DNA of 43,080 nt from Phycisphaerae bacterium. Lineage in GTDB: Bacteria; Planctomycetota; Phycisphaerae; Phycisphaerales; UBA1924. The stretch spans positions 1-43,080 of the forward strand of contig JAUIFD010000008.1 of the NCBI GenBank assembly GCA_030429485.1. The letters run 5' to 3'. Below, in pieces: positions 1 through 7,664 of this stretch (its first letter is position 1; every line of letters begins with the position of its first letter). The notes beneath the pieces are model-generated. The model was not told where the DNA came from. It worked only from the letters and a program-made list of their open reading frames with translations, and ran no database searches. The position numbers were made by a program, and so were the translations under genes.

Positions 1-1428
1 CACCTTGCCCGTCGGGCGCTGCTCCGAGCCTCGCATGTCGTGATCGCCGAGGCGCTGGCGCGCATCCTCAGCCATCGCCCGCAGTTCCTCGACCACGTCA
101 GGGTGCAGGTCGGCGACGTTCTTCCGCTCCTCGACGTCCGCTTCGAGGTCGTAGAGCTCCCACGCCGCACGCCCGCGCGCGTACGGGCCCGGCCACCCGC
201 CCATGCCAGGCTCCACGCGCCCGTACGACCGATACTCATGCGGCACGGTCAGCTTCCACTTGCCGCGACGCACGCCCTCGAGCCTGCGCCCGTACCAGAA
301 GATCATCTCGTCGCGCGGCGAATCCTCACGCTCACCCGTCCAATACGTGCGGACCGACATCCCGTCGATCTTCCGCACCGAGAGCGAAGCGCCGCAGATC
401 TCCGCGATCGTCGGCAAGAGGTCCATCGCCGTCACGATCCCGCCTCGCACCTCCCCCGCGGGCACGTGCCCGGGCCACCACACGATGCACGGCACGCGCA
501 CGCCGCCCTCCCAACTCGTGCCCTTGCCCTCGCGCAGCGGGAGCGCCGAGCCGGCGTGATCGCCGTAGTTCATCCACGGGCCGTTGTCCGACGTGTAGAC
601 GACGAGCGTGTTATCCGCGACGCCGAGATCACCCAGAAACTCCATGAGCTTCCCGGTGTACGCGTCGATCTCCTCGATCACCTCGGCGTAGCGCGTCGTC
701 GCGTCAGTCTCGAAGTGCTCCTGCACACCGAGCGGCACGTGCGGGAGTGAGTGCGGGAAATACAGAAAGAACGGGCGCTCGCGATCGCCCTGGCCCCACC
801 CGCGCAGAAACGCCATCGCGTGCTCGGTGTAGTCGCGCACCAGCTCGCCCTGCCCCTCGAGCGTGCTGATGCGGTGATCCACCTCTGTATCCGAGAGCAC
901 GGGCAGCGGCGGGTGCTTGCTCTTCCAGTGCGTGTCGGGCAGCGGCGTGCCGTCGTAGTCGACGGGCCACATGTCGTTCGAGTACGGGATGCCGTAGTAG
1001 TGATCGAAGCCCTGCCCCGTCGGCAGCATCGCGGGGTCGTTGTGCCCGAGGTGCCACTTGCCGACGGCGTACGTCGCGTACCCGGCGTCTTGCAGCAACT
1101 CCGCGAGCGTCTGTTCCGATGGGTCGAGCCCCTCCTTCGCCTCGGGCCCATACGCGCCAAACACGCCGACGCGATTCGGGTAGCACCCCGTCATCACCGC
1201 CGATCGCGACGCGCTGCACACGCCCTGAGCCGCGTAGTACGACGTGAAACGCATGCCCTCAGCCGCGAGGCGATCGATGTTGGGCGTCTCAAACCCCTGC
1301 GCCCCGTAACACCCAAGGTCGGCGTACCCCTGATCGTCGATCAGGATGAGGACGACATTGGGCCGATCCTGAGCAGCTGCGGTGCAGGAAAGGGCCCAGA
1401 TCAGACAGAGCGGGAGCAACGTGCGCAT
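1..1428 (-). CDS. Secreted type I sulfatase (arylsulfatase family), C-terminus beyond the window
   Basis: The product hydrolyses sulfate esters, probably on sulfated polysaccharides outside the cytoplasm. The ATG is at 1428 and the frame stays open for 476 codons to base 1, so the C-terminus is missing. Residues 1-20 form a signal peptide ending in TAAAQ. NVVLILIDDQGY gives the first metal-binding aspartates (D31, D32). VCSASRSAVMTG is the sulfatase signature with C71, the residue converted to formylglycine, in the C-x-A-S-R form. GKWHLG, a later SDNG, and LYDLEADVEE near the end of the visible part also fit the family. The gene is divergent from the HAF protein, and a CACACT hexamer sits 6 nt before the ATG. 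Family assignment is firm; the substrate cannot be read from sequence. Formylglycine maturation would need an activating enzyme that is not in this window. Confidence 0.95.
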   Translation of the reverse strand, partial: MRTLLPLCLIWALSCTAAAQDRPNVVLILIDDQGYADLGCYGAQGFETPNIDRLAAEGMRFTSYYAAQGVCSASRSAVMTGCYPNRVGVFGAYGPEAKEGLDPSEQTLAELLQDAGYATYAVGKWHLGHNDPAMLPTGQGFDHYYGIPYSNDMWPVDYDGTPLPDTHWKSKHPPLPVLSDTEVDHRISTLEGQGELVRDYTEHAMAFLRGWGQGDRERPFFLYFPHSLPHVPLGVQEHFETDATTRYAEVIEEIDAYTGKLMEFLGDLGVADNTLVVYTSDNGPWMNYGDHAGSALPLREGKGTSWEGGVRVPCIVWWPGHVPAGEVRGGIVTAMDLLPTIAEICGASLSVRKIDGMSVRTYWTGEREDSPRDEMIFWYGRRLEGVRRGKWKLTVPHEYRSYGRVEPGMGGWPGPYARGRAAWELYDLEADVEERKNVADLHPDVVEELRAMAEDARQRLGDHDMRGSEQRPTGKV

Positions 1429-1434
1429 GGCCCC

Positions 1435-1440
1435 AGTGTG
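1435..1440 (-). promoter_or_regulatory. Possible -10 hexamer (CACACT) of the sulfatase gene
   Basis: CACACT on the minus strand is followed by exactly 6 nt (GGGGCC) and then the ATG. It matches the TANNNT pattern seen before other genes here except at the first base. No Shine-Dalgarno sequence intervenes, so the transcript could start at the ATG. This is the weakest member of the set. Confidence 0.35.
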
Positions 1441-1588
1441 CCCGCATGCCAGCAAGAGCACAAACGGGCCCCTCGGTGGCCCGGACACGGGAGCGAGCAC
1501 GCCAAGGTCTTTGGCATTCGCCGATGGCCGATGGGATTCTCCAAGTGGCGTTCGGTCAGCAAGGAGACCCCGCGAAAGGAGACCACTG

Positions 1589-2797
1589 ATGCTCCACGCG
1601 CGCACACTCGCGACTACATCACTCCTGCTCGCCACGGCGGCCCCCGCCCAGGATTTCAGGGCGCTGGGCGGCCCCGACACCACCATCGTGGAAGGCGTGA
1701 GCGCTGACGGCGGGGCCGTCGTCGGCACGTTCATTGGCTTCTCAAAGACCGAGGCAATCCGATGGACAGACCCCGCCGGCACGCAAGGGCTCGGCGATCT
1801 CACGGGAGGCCTCTTCTGGAGCGAGGGCCTCGGGATCAACGCCGATGGAACGGTCCTTGTTGGGAAAGGCTGGTCAGCCGCCGGGAGCGAGCCGTTCCGG
1901 TGGACCGCGAGCCGGGGCATGGAAGGGCTCGGCTTCCTGCGCAACACAAACCAGGGGCTCGCGTACGGCGTGAGCGCTGACGGCAACACGGTCGTCGGCG
2001 CCTGCGTCGCGCCTACGTTCAATGCAGAGGCCTTCCGGTGGACACCCGGAACCGGCATGCAAGGACTCGGCGACCTGCGCGGCGGCGAAGACTACAGCCA
2101 GGCCATCGCCGTCAGCGCGAACGCGGACGTCATCGTCGGAGTGAGCGAATCGTCGGACGGCATCGAGGCGTTCCGATGGACAGAGACAGGAGGCATGGAA
2201 GGACTCGGCGACCTCGCCGGCGGCATCTTCTCCAGCACCGCAACCGCCACCAGCGCCGACGGAAGCGTCATCGTCGGCTACGGCGAGTCGACGCAGGGCT
2301 CCGAGGCGTTCCGGTGGACAGAGGCAGGAGGTATGGACGGACTCGGCGACCTCTTCGGGGGTGCGTTCTACTCCTCCGCCAAGGCGACGAACGCCGAAGG
2401 AAGCGTCGTTGTCGGGTTCAGCGAGTCCGGCGTCGGCTTCGAGGCGTTCATCTGGACCGAAGCGGGCGGGATGCGAAGCGTCGCGGACGTGCTTCAGGAC
2501 CTCGGTGTCAGCACCGCCGGGTGGCGTCTGTCCACCGCCGACGGCATCTCCGCCGACGGGCGCACGATCGTCGGTACGGGTCGGCGCCCGGACGGCCTAA
2601 CCGACGGGTGGGTCGCGCATCTCCCCCCGACGTGCGCCGCTGACCTGACCGGAGAAGGCAACCTCAACACCAACGACTTCTTCCTCTTCCTTGAGCTCTA
2701 CCAGGACGGGAGCCCACGCGCCGACTTCGCGCCGGGTGGCGGCATCAACACCAACGACTTCTTCGCGTTCCTGGCGGCGTATCAGGCGGGTTGCTGA
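1589..2797 (+). CDS. Secreted HAF-repeat protein with C-terminal Planctomycete-type dockerin
   Basis: This is a 402-residue exported protein of unknown function. The ATG at 1589 was chosen because GAAAGGAG lies at 1574-1581 and a signal peptide follows (residues 1-22, ending ATAAPAQ); an in-frame extension upstream to 1382 looks non-coding. The body holds about seven repeats of 45-50 residues built on VSADG..VVG, EAFRWT and GM.GLGDL, which is the 'HAF' extracellular repeat and probably folds as a beta-propeller. The last 50 residues, from CAADLTGEG, carry two NTNDFF.FL half-repeats with acidic calcium-loop residues and a terminal Cys. That is the GC-type dockerin-like module common in Planctomycetes. 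Such modules are thought to help anchor or assemble surface proteins, but its partner here is unknown. Confidence 0.85.
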   Translation: MLHARTLATTSLLLATAAPAQDFRALGGPDTTIVEGVSADGGAVVGTFIGFSKTEAIRWTDPAGTQGLGDLTGGLFWSEGLGINADGTVLVGKGWSAAGSEPFRWTASRGMEGLGFLRNTNQGLAYGVSADGNTVVGACVAPTFNAEAFRWTPGTGMQGLGDLRGGEDYSQAIAVSANADVIVGVSESSDGIEAFRWTETGGMEGLGDLAGGIFSSTATATSADGSVIVGYGESTQGSEAFRWTEAGGMDGLGDLFGGAFYSSAKATNAEGSVVVGFSESGVGFEAFIWTEAGGMRSVADVLQDLGVSTAGWRLSTADGISADGRTIVGTGRRPDGLTDGWVAHLPPTCAADLTGEGNLNTNDFFLFLELYQDGSPRADFAPGGGINTNDFFAFLAAYQAGC

Positions 2798-2820
2798 CCC
2801 GCCGCGCCGGCGACACCTTC

Positions 2821-2826
2821 TACACT
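2821..2826 (+). promoter_or_regulatory. -10-like hexamer TACACT of prmC (leaderless)
   Basis: TACACT ends 5 nt before the prmC ATG at 2832. No Shine-Dalgarno sequence and no TTGACA-like -35 box are visible. Transcription from this element would start at or within a base of the ATG. Confidence 0.55.
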
Positions 2827-2831
2827 CGCGG

Positions 2832-3785
2832 ATGCCCGCCGCCGAGCAGACCGCCTGGACCACACGCCGACTGCTCGACTGGATGAGCGGCGCCTTCAAG
2901 GACAAGGGTGTCGATTCACCCCGCCTGTGCGCCGAGATGCTCATCGCGCACGTCCTGGAGTGCGAGCGCCTGCGTCTCTACATGGAGACCGACCGCCCCG
3001 CGAGCCCGGATGAACTCGGCAAGCTCCGCAACCTCACCGCCCGCGCGCTCAAGCACGAACCCGTGCAATATCTCGTCGGCGAGGCGTGGTTCTTTGGCTC
3101 GCCCTTTCACGTCGATCGTCGCGCCCTCATCCCACGCCCGAGCACCGAGACCATCGTCGAGCACGTCCTTCAGCACGCGCGCAGAACCGCCCCCACCGAC
3201 ACGCCGCACCAGACCGACACGGACGCCACAGCATCGGCGCCACCCCCGCCGCCATCACCCCTGCGCATCGCCGACGTCTGCACAGGCTCCGGATGCATGG
3301 CGATCGCCCTCGCGATTCAACTCGAGCACGCGACCATTCTCGCGACCGACATCTCGCCCGACGCGCTCGCCCTCGCCGCGGCCAACGCGGATCGCCACAA
3401 CGTCGCGCCACGCATCGAGCTGGGCGAAGGCGATCTGCTCGAACCTGTCCTCGCGGCAGCCTCCGAGCACGGCGCGTTCGACTACCTCGTCACCAACCCG
3501 CCCTACATCTCCGACGCGGAGTGGGACGTTGTGCCGCCCAACGTCAAAGACCACGAGCCCGTGCTCGCCCTCCGCGCCGGCTCGGACGGGCTCGACATGA
3601 TCCGCCCGCTGATCGAGCGCGCGCACGAATGCGTCCGCCCGGGCGGGCTCGTCCTGATCGAGACCGCCGCTTCCCACGCGGAGCAGGCGGCCGAGATCGC
3701 GCGCACCAATGCGCACCTCACCGGCGTCCATGTGCTCAAGGACTTCGAGGGCCTACCCCGCGTCGTCTGCGCGACCCGCGCGTAA
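2832..3785 (+). CDS. prmC: Peptide chain release factor N5-glutamine methyltransferase (PrmC/HemK)
   Basis: It methylates the glutamine of the GGQ motif in release factors RF1 and RF2, using S-adenosylmethionine in the cytoplasm. The protein has 317 residues. Residues 1-75 form the helical N-terminal substrate domain, followed by QYLVGEAWFFG and RALIPRPSTE, both typical of PrmC. The SAM-binding motif DVCTGSGCMAIAL lies at about 148-160 and the catalytic NPPY at 222-225. A Pro/Thr-rich stretch (about 119-143) lengthens the linker before motif I. The ATG at 2832 was chosen because it begins the conserved region and sits just after the TACACT element. The gene ends 11 bp from the convergent Gld-like operon. 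prfA, a frequent neighbour elsewhere, is not in this window. Confidence 0.93.
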   Translation: MPAAEQTAWTTRRLLDWMSGAFKDKGVDSPRLCAEMLIAHVLECERLRLYMETDRPASPDELGKLRNLTARALKHEPVQYLVGEAWFFGSPFHVDRRALIPRPSTETIVEHVLQHARRTAPTDTPHQTDTDATASAPPPPPSPLRIADVCTGSGCMAIALAIQLEHATILATDISPDALALAAANADRHNVAPRIELGEGDLLEPVLAAASEHGAFDYLVTNPPYISDAEWDVVPPNVKDHEPVLALRAGSDGLDMIRPLIERAHECVRPGGLVLIETAASHAEQAAEIARTNAHLTGVHVLKDFEGLPRVVCATRA

Positions 3786-3796
3786 CTCGAGGACGT

Positions 3797-5890
3797 CTAC
3801 CCGGCGATCAACCGCCACAGCACGCCCAAAGCCAGCACGCCGCCCGGAAGCCCCGCGAGCAGGGCCCACCGCACCGCTCGCTCCTGCTCACCATCGAGCT
3901 GACGCATCCGCGGGAGGGCCCGCGCCGCGGTGCTGCGCGTGAGTTGGTCGTCCTTGCCCGCGAGCCAAAGCACCGACGACTCGAGGAGCTCGAGGTTGCC
4001 CGGATGCAGGCGAACCGGCCGCTGCTCGACCTCGCCGACCGCGAACACGATGGAATCGAGCCACCACCCGTTCGATCCCATCACCACCAACCGCTGCGGC
4101 CGCCCGACACCCGGCATGTTGCGCTCGACCGCTGCGCCGATCACCCACGACGCGGCTCGCTCATCGCGCCCCTCGTCGAAGCTCGGCGGGTTCGGGAGCC
4201 GCATCCGCTGCGGGCCGGGCGTCTGCCAAACGCCGAGCCAATCCGATTCCGCCCACGCGTTCTCGAGTTCGAAGATCGTCGTGATGCGCACGCCCGCGGG
4301 CGGCGTGTGGCTCGCTTGGAGCGCAATCGGCCATGGAAACCGTGTCGGAAGGCCCGCGAGCGCCCCGCCCAACGGGTGATCGGTGTCCTCGGCCAACACC
4401 GACGCCTCGTACGCCACGACCCGCCCCACCGCGGCGCTCTCCGCCGAGGTCAGAAGCGGAGACCCGGTCATCGGCGAGAGCCCGAACGCCTCGAGCCACG
4501 CGACCGCGTCGTCGGTCGACCCCGTGCCCGGCAAGACCGACGGGTTCATCGACACGAGGATCGACGCGCCCGAATCCGCGAGCGACGCGAGCGTGCGCCC
4601 GAACTTCACCGCGCGCTCCGCACCGCTCTGTCCCGCAGCCCCGCCCGATGACGAATCAGGCGCGAGCGCGACGTACACCACCGGGCGCACGCCCTCCGGA
4701 TCAAGCGCCACCAGACTCGGACGCGTCGGGTCTACCGCCGCGGCCCACTCCACCGACTCGATGCCGAGTTCACTCAAGCGACGCATCACCCGGGCGAGCA
4801 GCGGCACCTCCTCGAAGAACACCCGCGATTCGCCGTGCACAAACACCACGATCGGGCGGTGCGGATCGACCAACACCGTCACCAGCGTCGCGAGACGCTC
4901 CTCCGCGAGCTGGCGCATGTCCGCCCGCGCAGCGCCGAGGAACTGCGGAAGCAACGCCTCGAACGGCGTCGCGATCACGCCGCCCGGCCCAATCGCGATC
5001 ACCCCCGAGTTCTGGCGAAGCGACGCCGCGGCGCGCTGGCCATCGGTCGGACGAAGCTGCGCGATCTCGTCGGCCGCGATCGCGAGATGGTCGCGCTGCG
5101 TCGCGACCGCTTCGGAGATCGGCTCGGCCGCGCGGGCGACCGCCTCTCCCACTTGATCTTCCGCGCCCGCGATCTGCGTCAGAAGCACGCCCAACCCATC
5201 GAGTTCGGTCGCCCGGGCGGCGAGCGCCCCGCTGAGCGGCACCGAGATCTCTGCGATCGGGAGCGGAAGCTCGGCATCCGCCTGCTCAAGCAGCGCCTTC
5301 GCCTGGGCGAGCGCCGCAGCAAGCGCCTGCGCGCCCGTCTCGACCATCGCCGCCTGCTCGCGCACCCCGCGCCCGAACGTGTCCGCGCTCTCGGGCGGCG
5401 CCATCGACGCCAGCTGACGGAACGCCGGTGCGAGCCCCTCTCGCAGGTACCGCTCCGTTCGTTCGCCCGCCACGAGTGCCCGTTCGACCGCGTCGCGCTG
5501 CTCGCGCGCGCGCGGTCCGTCCGCTGCTGCGAGTTGCCCCAGCAGTTCGTCAAACGCGGCACGCCCCTCCGCGGTCTCGGGGTCGATCCGAGAGACGCCG
5601 ACCCCCGAGCCCTCGAACAGGTCGAGCACGTCGTTCAGCTCGCGCGCCGAGCGACTGTCGAGCGCCGACCAAGGCCCCGCGACCGCGATCCGATACGTCC
5701 CCCGCTCGCGCGCGGCGCTGAGCACCTGGCGCGTGCGCGGGCTGAGTTTCTGATCGCCCGCCGCCGTCAGGTCGATCCGGAAACTCCACCGCTCGGCCGC
5801 GGCGCCGATGCCCACCGCGAGCGCGAGCGTCGTCACCCCGAGCCCGACCGCAAAGGCGAAGCTCCCAAGCCTCCGACCAAACGCGCCCAT
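3797..5890 (-). CDS. GldG-like auxiliary subunit of a Gld-type ABC system
   Basis: This 697-residue membrane protein is the last gene of a three-gene ABC operon. It starts with MGAFGRRLG and one N-terminal membrane helix (about residues 10-32), followed by a large extracytoplasmic part and a final helix (ALLAGLPGGVLALGVLW) near the C-terminus. This is the plan of GldG and the 'ABC transporter auxiliary' family (ABC_transp_aux). About 150 residues in the middle are Ala/Gln/Glu-rich and predicted helical, which looks like an inserted coiled-coil. The ATG at 5890 overlaps the permease stop by one base (TGATG), so translation is probably coupled. Homologues serve gliding in Bacteroidetes but are widespread in non-gliding bacteria, so the substrate is unknown and motility should not be assumed. 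Confidence 0.75.
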   Translation of the reverse strand: MGAFGRRLGSFAFAVGLGVTTLALAVGIGAAAERWSFRIDLTAAGDQKLSPRTRQVLSAARERGTYRIAVAGPWSALDSRSARELNDVLDLFEGSGVGVSRIDPETAEGRAAFDELLGQLAAADGPRAREQRDAVERALVAGERTERYLREGLAPAFRQLASMAPPESADTFGRGVREQAAMVETGAQALAAALAQAKALLEQADAELPLPIAEISVPLSGALAARATELDGLGVLLTQIAGAEDQVGEAVARAAEPISEAVATQRDHLAIAADEIAQLRPTDGQRAAASLRQNSGVIAIGPGGVIATPFEALLPQFLGAARADMRQLAEERLATLVTVLVDPHRPIVVFVHGESRVFFEEVPLLARVMRRLSELGIESVEWAAAVDPTRPSLVALDPEGVRPVVYVALAPDSSSGGAAGQSGAERAVKFGRTLASLADSGASILVSMNPSVLPGTGSTDDAVAWLEAFGLSPMTGSPLLTSAESAAVGRVVAYEASVLAEDTDHPLGGALAGLPTRFPWPIALQASHTPPAGVRITTIFELENAWAESDWLGVWQTPGPQRMRLPNPPSFDEGRDERAASWVIGAAVERNMPGVGRPQRLVVMGSNGWWLDSIVFAVGEVEQRPVRLHPGNLELLESSVLWLAGKDDQLTRSTAARALPRMRQLDGEQERAVRWALLAGLPGGVLALGVLWRLIAG

Positions 5891-6612
5891 CAGCGCCACC
5901 TCCGGCTCGCGACCGCGAGGTACGCCAGCACCACAAACCAGCCCGCGGAGAGGAGGAGCACGATCACGTCGCCCGTCTCGACCGCGCCCTTGGCGAACTC
6001 GCGTGCCCGCCCCGAGATCGTGATCGCGGCGAGTCCTTGCGCCGCCCACTCGGGCATGCCGCCGATCCGCAGACGCGGGGCGAGGAGCCACAAGATCAGG
6101 ATGAAGAGCGTGCCGAGGAAGGCGAGCGTCTGATTGCTCGTAAGCGAGGAGACAAAGAGCCCCACCGAGAGATACACGAGCCCCAGGAGCGCCAAGCTCA
6201 GATACCCCGCGATGATCGGGCCGGCGTCGGGCTTCGGCTCACCCGCCCACCAGAGCACCCCCACATACGAGAGCGTCGGCAGCAACAGGCAGACGAAGAA
6301 CAGCGCCCCACCGAGGTACTTGCCCACCACGATCGCGGCGTCCGACACCGGGGCCGTCGCGAGCGGCTCGATCGAGCCCGTCCGTGTCTCCTCCGCCATG
6401 AGCCGCATCGAGACCGCCGGCACCACGGGAAGCAGCAGCCACTCCGCCACGTCGAAAAACGCACGCATGCTCGCCATCGTGCCCGCGTGGAAGGTCGTCA
6501 GGACAAACACCGCCGAGCCGAGGAAGGCGAACAGCGCGATCACCACCCACCCCACCGGCAGGCGGAACATCGACGCAAACTCACGACGCGCGATGGCGAG
6601 GGTGCCGCTCAA
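5890..6612 (-). CDS. ABC transporter permease, GldF/ABC-2 type
   Basis: A 240-residue integral membrane protein with about six hydrophobic segments, e.g. VVIALFAFLGSAVFVL, LLLPVVPAVSM and TLFILILWLLAP. It has the GldF/NosY-like pattern MRLMAEETRTGSIEPLATAPVSD, with the cytoplasmic loop that contacts the ATPase. The start proposed here is TTG at 6612, whose TTGA overlaps the TGA stop of the ATPase gene, because the extension further upstream lies in a different frame within the ATPase gene. An internal ATG 14 codons later is the alternative start. It probably forms the membrane channel with the ATPase (6609-7553) and the GldG-like subunit. Confidence 0.85.
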   Translation of the reverse strand: MSGTLAIARREFASMFRLPVGWVVIALFAFLGSAVFVLTTFHAGTMASMRAFFDVAEWLLLPVVPAVSMRLMAEETRTGSIEPLATAPVSDAAIVVGKYLGGALFFVCLLLPTLSYVGVLWWAGEPKPDAGPIIAGYLSLALLGLVYLSVGLFVSSLTSNQTLAFLGTLFILILWLLAPRLRIGGMPEWAAQGLAAITISGRAREFAKGAVETGDVIVLLLSAGWFVVLAYLAVASRRWR

Positions 6613-7553
6613 GCCTCGCCCTCCTGCTCGCGCTCGACGAGGTTCAGAAACACCGTTTCGAGCGTCGCGTGCTTCGCGCGGAGCTCCCGGACGCTGAGCC
6701 CCGCGAGGGCTGCCCCGATCGCCTCGCGCCGGTCGGGCGCGTCGCGCTTGGTGACGACATGGGCTCTCGCCCACCCATCCATGGCTTGCTCAACCTCGAC
6801 GCGTTCGACGCCCACCACGCCCGAGAGACGCCGGCGGAGTTCATCGGCTTCGACCTTCGCCTCGGCGGCGTACGCGGGAAGGCCGCCGTGCGCACGGATC
6901 AAGGCCTCGGGCGTGCCGTCGGCGGCAAGCCGCCCCCCGGCGAGCACCGCGACCCGCGTACACATCTGCTCGACCTCCGGCAGGATGTGGCTCGAGACCA
7001 GCATGGTCCGGTCGGCTCCCAACTCGCGCACGAGCGAGCGCGTCTGCTGCACCTGCCCCGGGTCGAGCCCGTCGGTCGGTTCGTCGAGCACGAGGATCGG
7101 GGGGTCGTGCAGCAAGGCCGCCGCGATCCCGACGCGCCTGCGATACCCCTTGCTGAGTTGTCCGATGCGCCGACGCCCGACATCCGTCAACCGGCAGCGA
7201 TCGAGCACCCGCTCGATCCCAGCCTTCCGCTCGCGCCGGTCCATCGCGTGGAGCCTTCCCCGATAATGCAGGTACCCACGAACCGACATTTCCGGGTAGA
7301 AAGGCGCCGACTCGGGTAGGTACCCGAGTCGAGTCCGAGCGGATCTGGCGTCGCGCAGCGCGTCGATCCCGTCGATCACGATTTCCCCGCGATCCGGAGG
7401 CATGAAGCCGGTCAGTATGCGGATCGATGTGGACTTCCCGGCCCCATTCGGCCCGAGAAGCCCGACCACCTCACCCCGGTCAATGGACAAATCCACGCCC
7501 CGGAGCGCACGAACTCGGCCAAAACGTTTGAAGATTCCTCGGAGCGCGAGCAT
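6609..7553 (-). CDS. ABC transporter ATP-binding protein, GldA/CcmA type
   Basis: A 314-residue ATPase that powers the Gld-like system. It has Walker A GPNGAGKST, a degenerate signature LSKGY in place of LSGGQ, Walker B ILVLDEPTDGLD, and the switch His in SSHILPEVE. The C-terminal ~90 residues after the ATPase core form an accessory domain common in this subfamily. It is the first gene of the operon (ATPase, permease, GldG-like), and each junction overlaps by one or two bases. It is divergent from the GAF/receiver gene. TAGGCT lies 10 nt before the ATG, so any leader would be only about 4 nt long. Confidence 0.93.
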   Translation of the reverse strand: MLALRGIFKRFGRVRALRGVDLSIDRGEVVGLLGPNGAGKSTSIRILTGFMPPDRGEIVIDGIDALRDARSARTRLGYLPESAPFYPEMSVRGYLHYRGRLHAMDRRERKAGIERVLDRCRLTDVGRRRIGQLSKGYRRRVGIAAALLHDPPILVLDEPTDGLDPGQVQQTRSLVRELGADRTMLVSSHILPEVEQMCTRVAVLAGGRLAADGTPEALIRAHGGLPAYAAEAKVEADELRRRLSGVVGVERVEVEQAMDGWARAHVVTKRDAPDRREAIGAALAGLSVRELRAKHATLETVFLNLVEREQEGEA

Positions 7554-7563
7554 CGTTTCGCCG

Positions 7564-7569
7564 AGCCTA
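7564..7569 (-). promoter_or_regulatory. Possible -10 hexamer TAGGCT of the ABC operon
   Basis: TAGGCT on the minus strand ends 10 nt before the ATG at 7553, which would leave a leader of about 4 nt and no room for a Shine-Dalgarno sequence. No -35 box is recognisable. Confidence 0.35.
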
Positions 7570-7630
7570 TCCGTATGGGTGGGCCGAAGGGTGTTCCCCA
7601 GGGGGCGTCAGTGGGAGCGGACGTGTCGTC

Positions 7631-7636
7631 TACACT
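7631..7636 (+). promoter_or_regulatory. -10-like hexamer TACACT of the GAF/receiver gene
   Basis: TACACT is the same hexamer that precedes prmC and tmk. The predicted start near 7643 gives a leader of about 22 nt containing GGAG at 7657-7660, so this gene probably has a short leader rather than none. Confidence 0.45.
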
Positions 7637-7664
7637 GCGACAACCTCGGACGTGTCGGAGCGGT

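Noticed and set aside
3086-4651. A 521-residue plus-strand frame across prmC and the GldG-like gene
   Set aside because: It crosses two real genes in the wrong frame or strand and is extremely Arg-rich.
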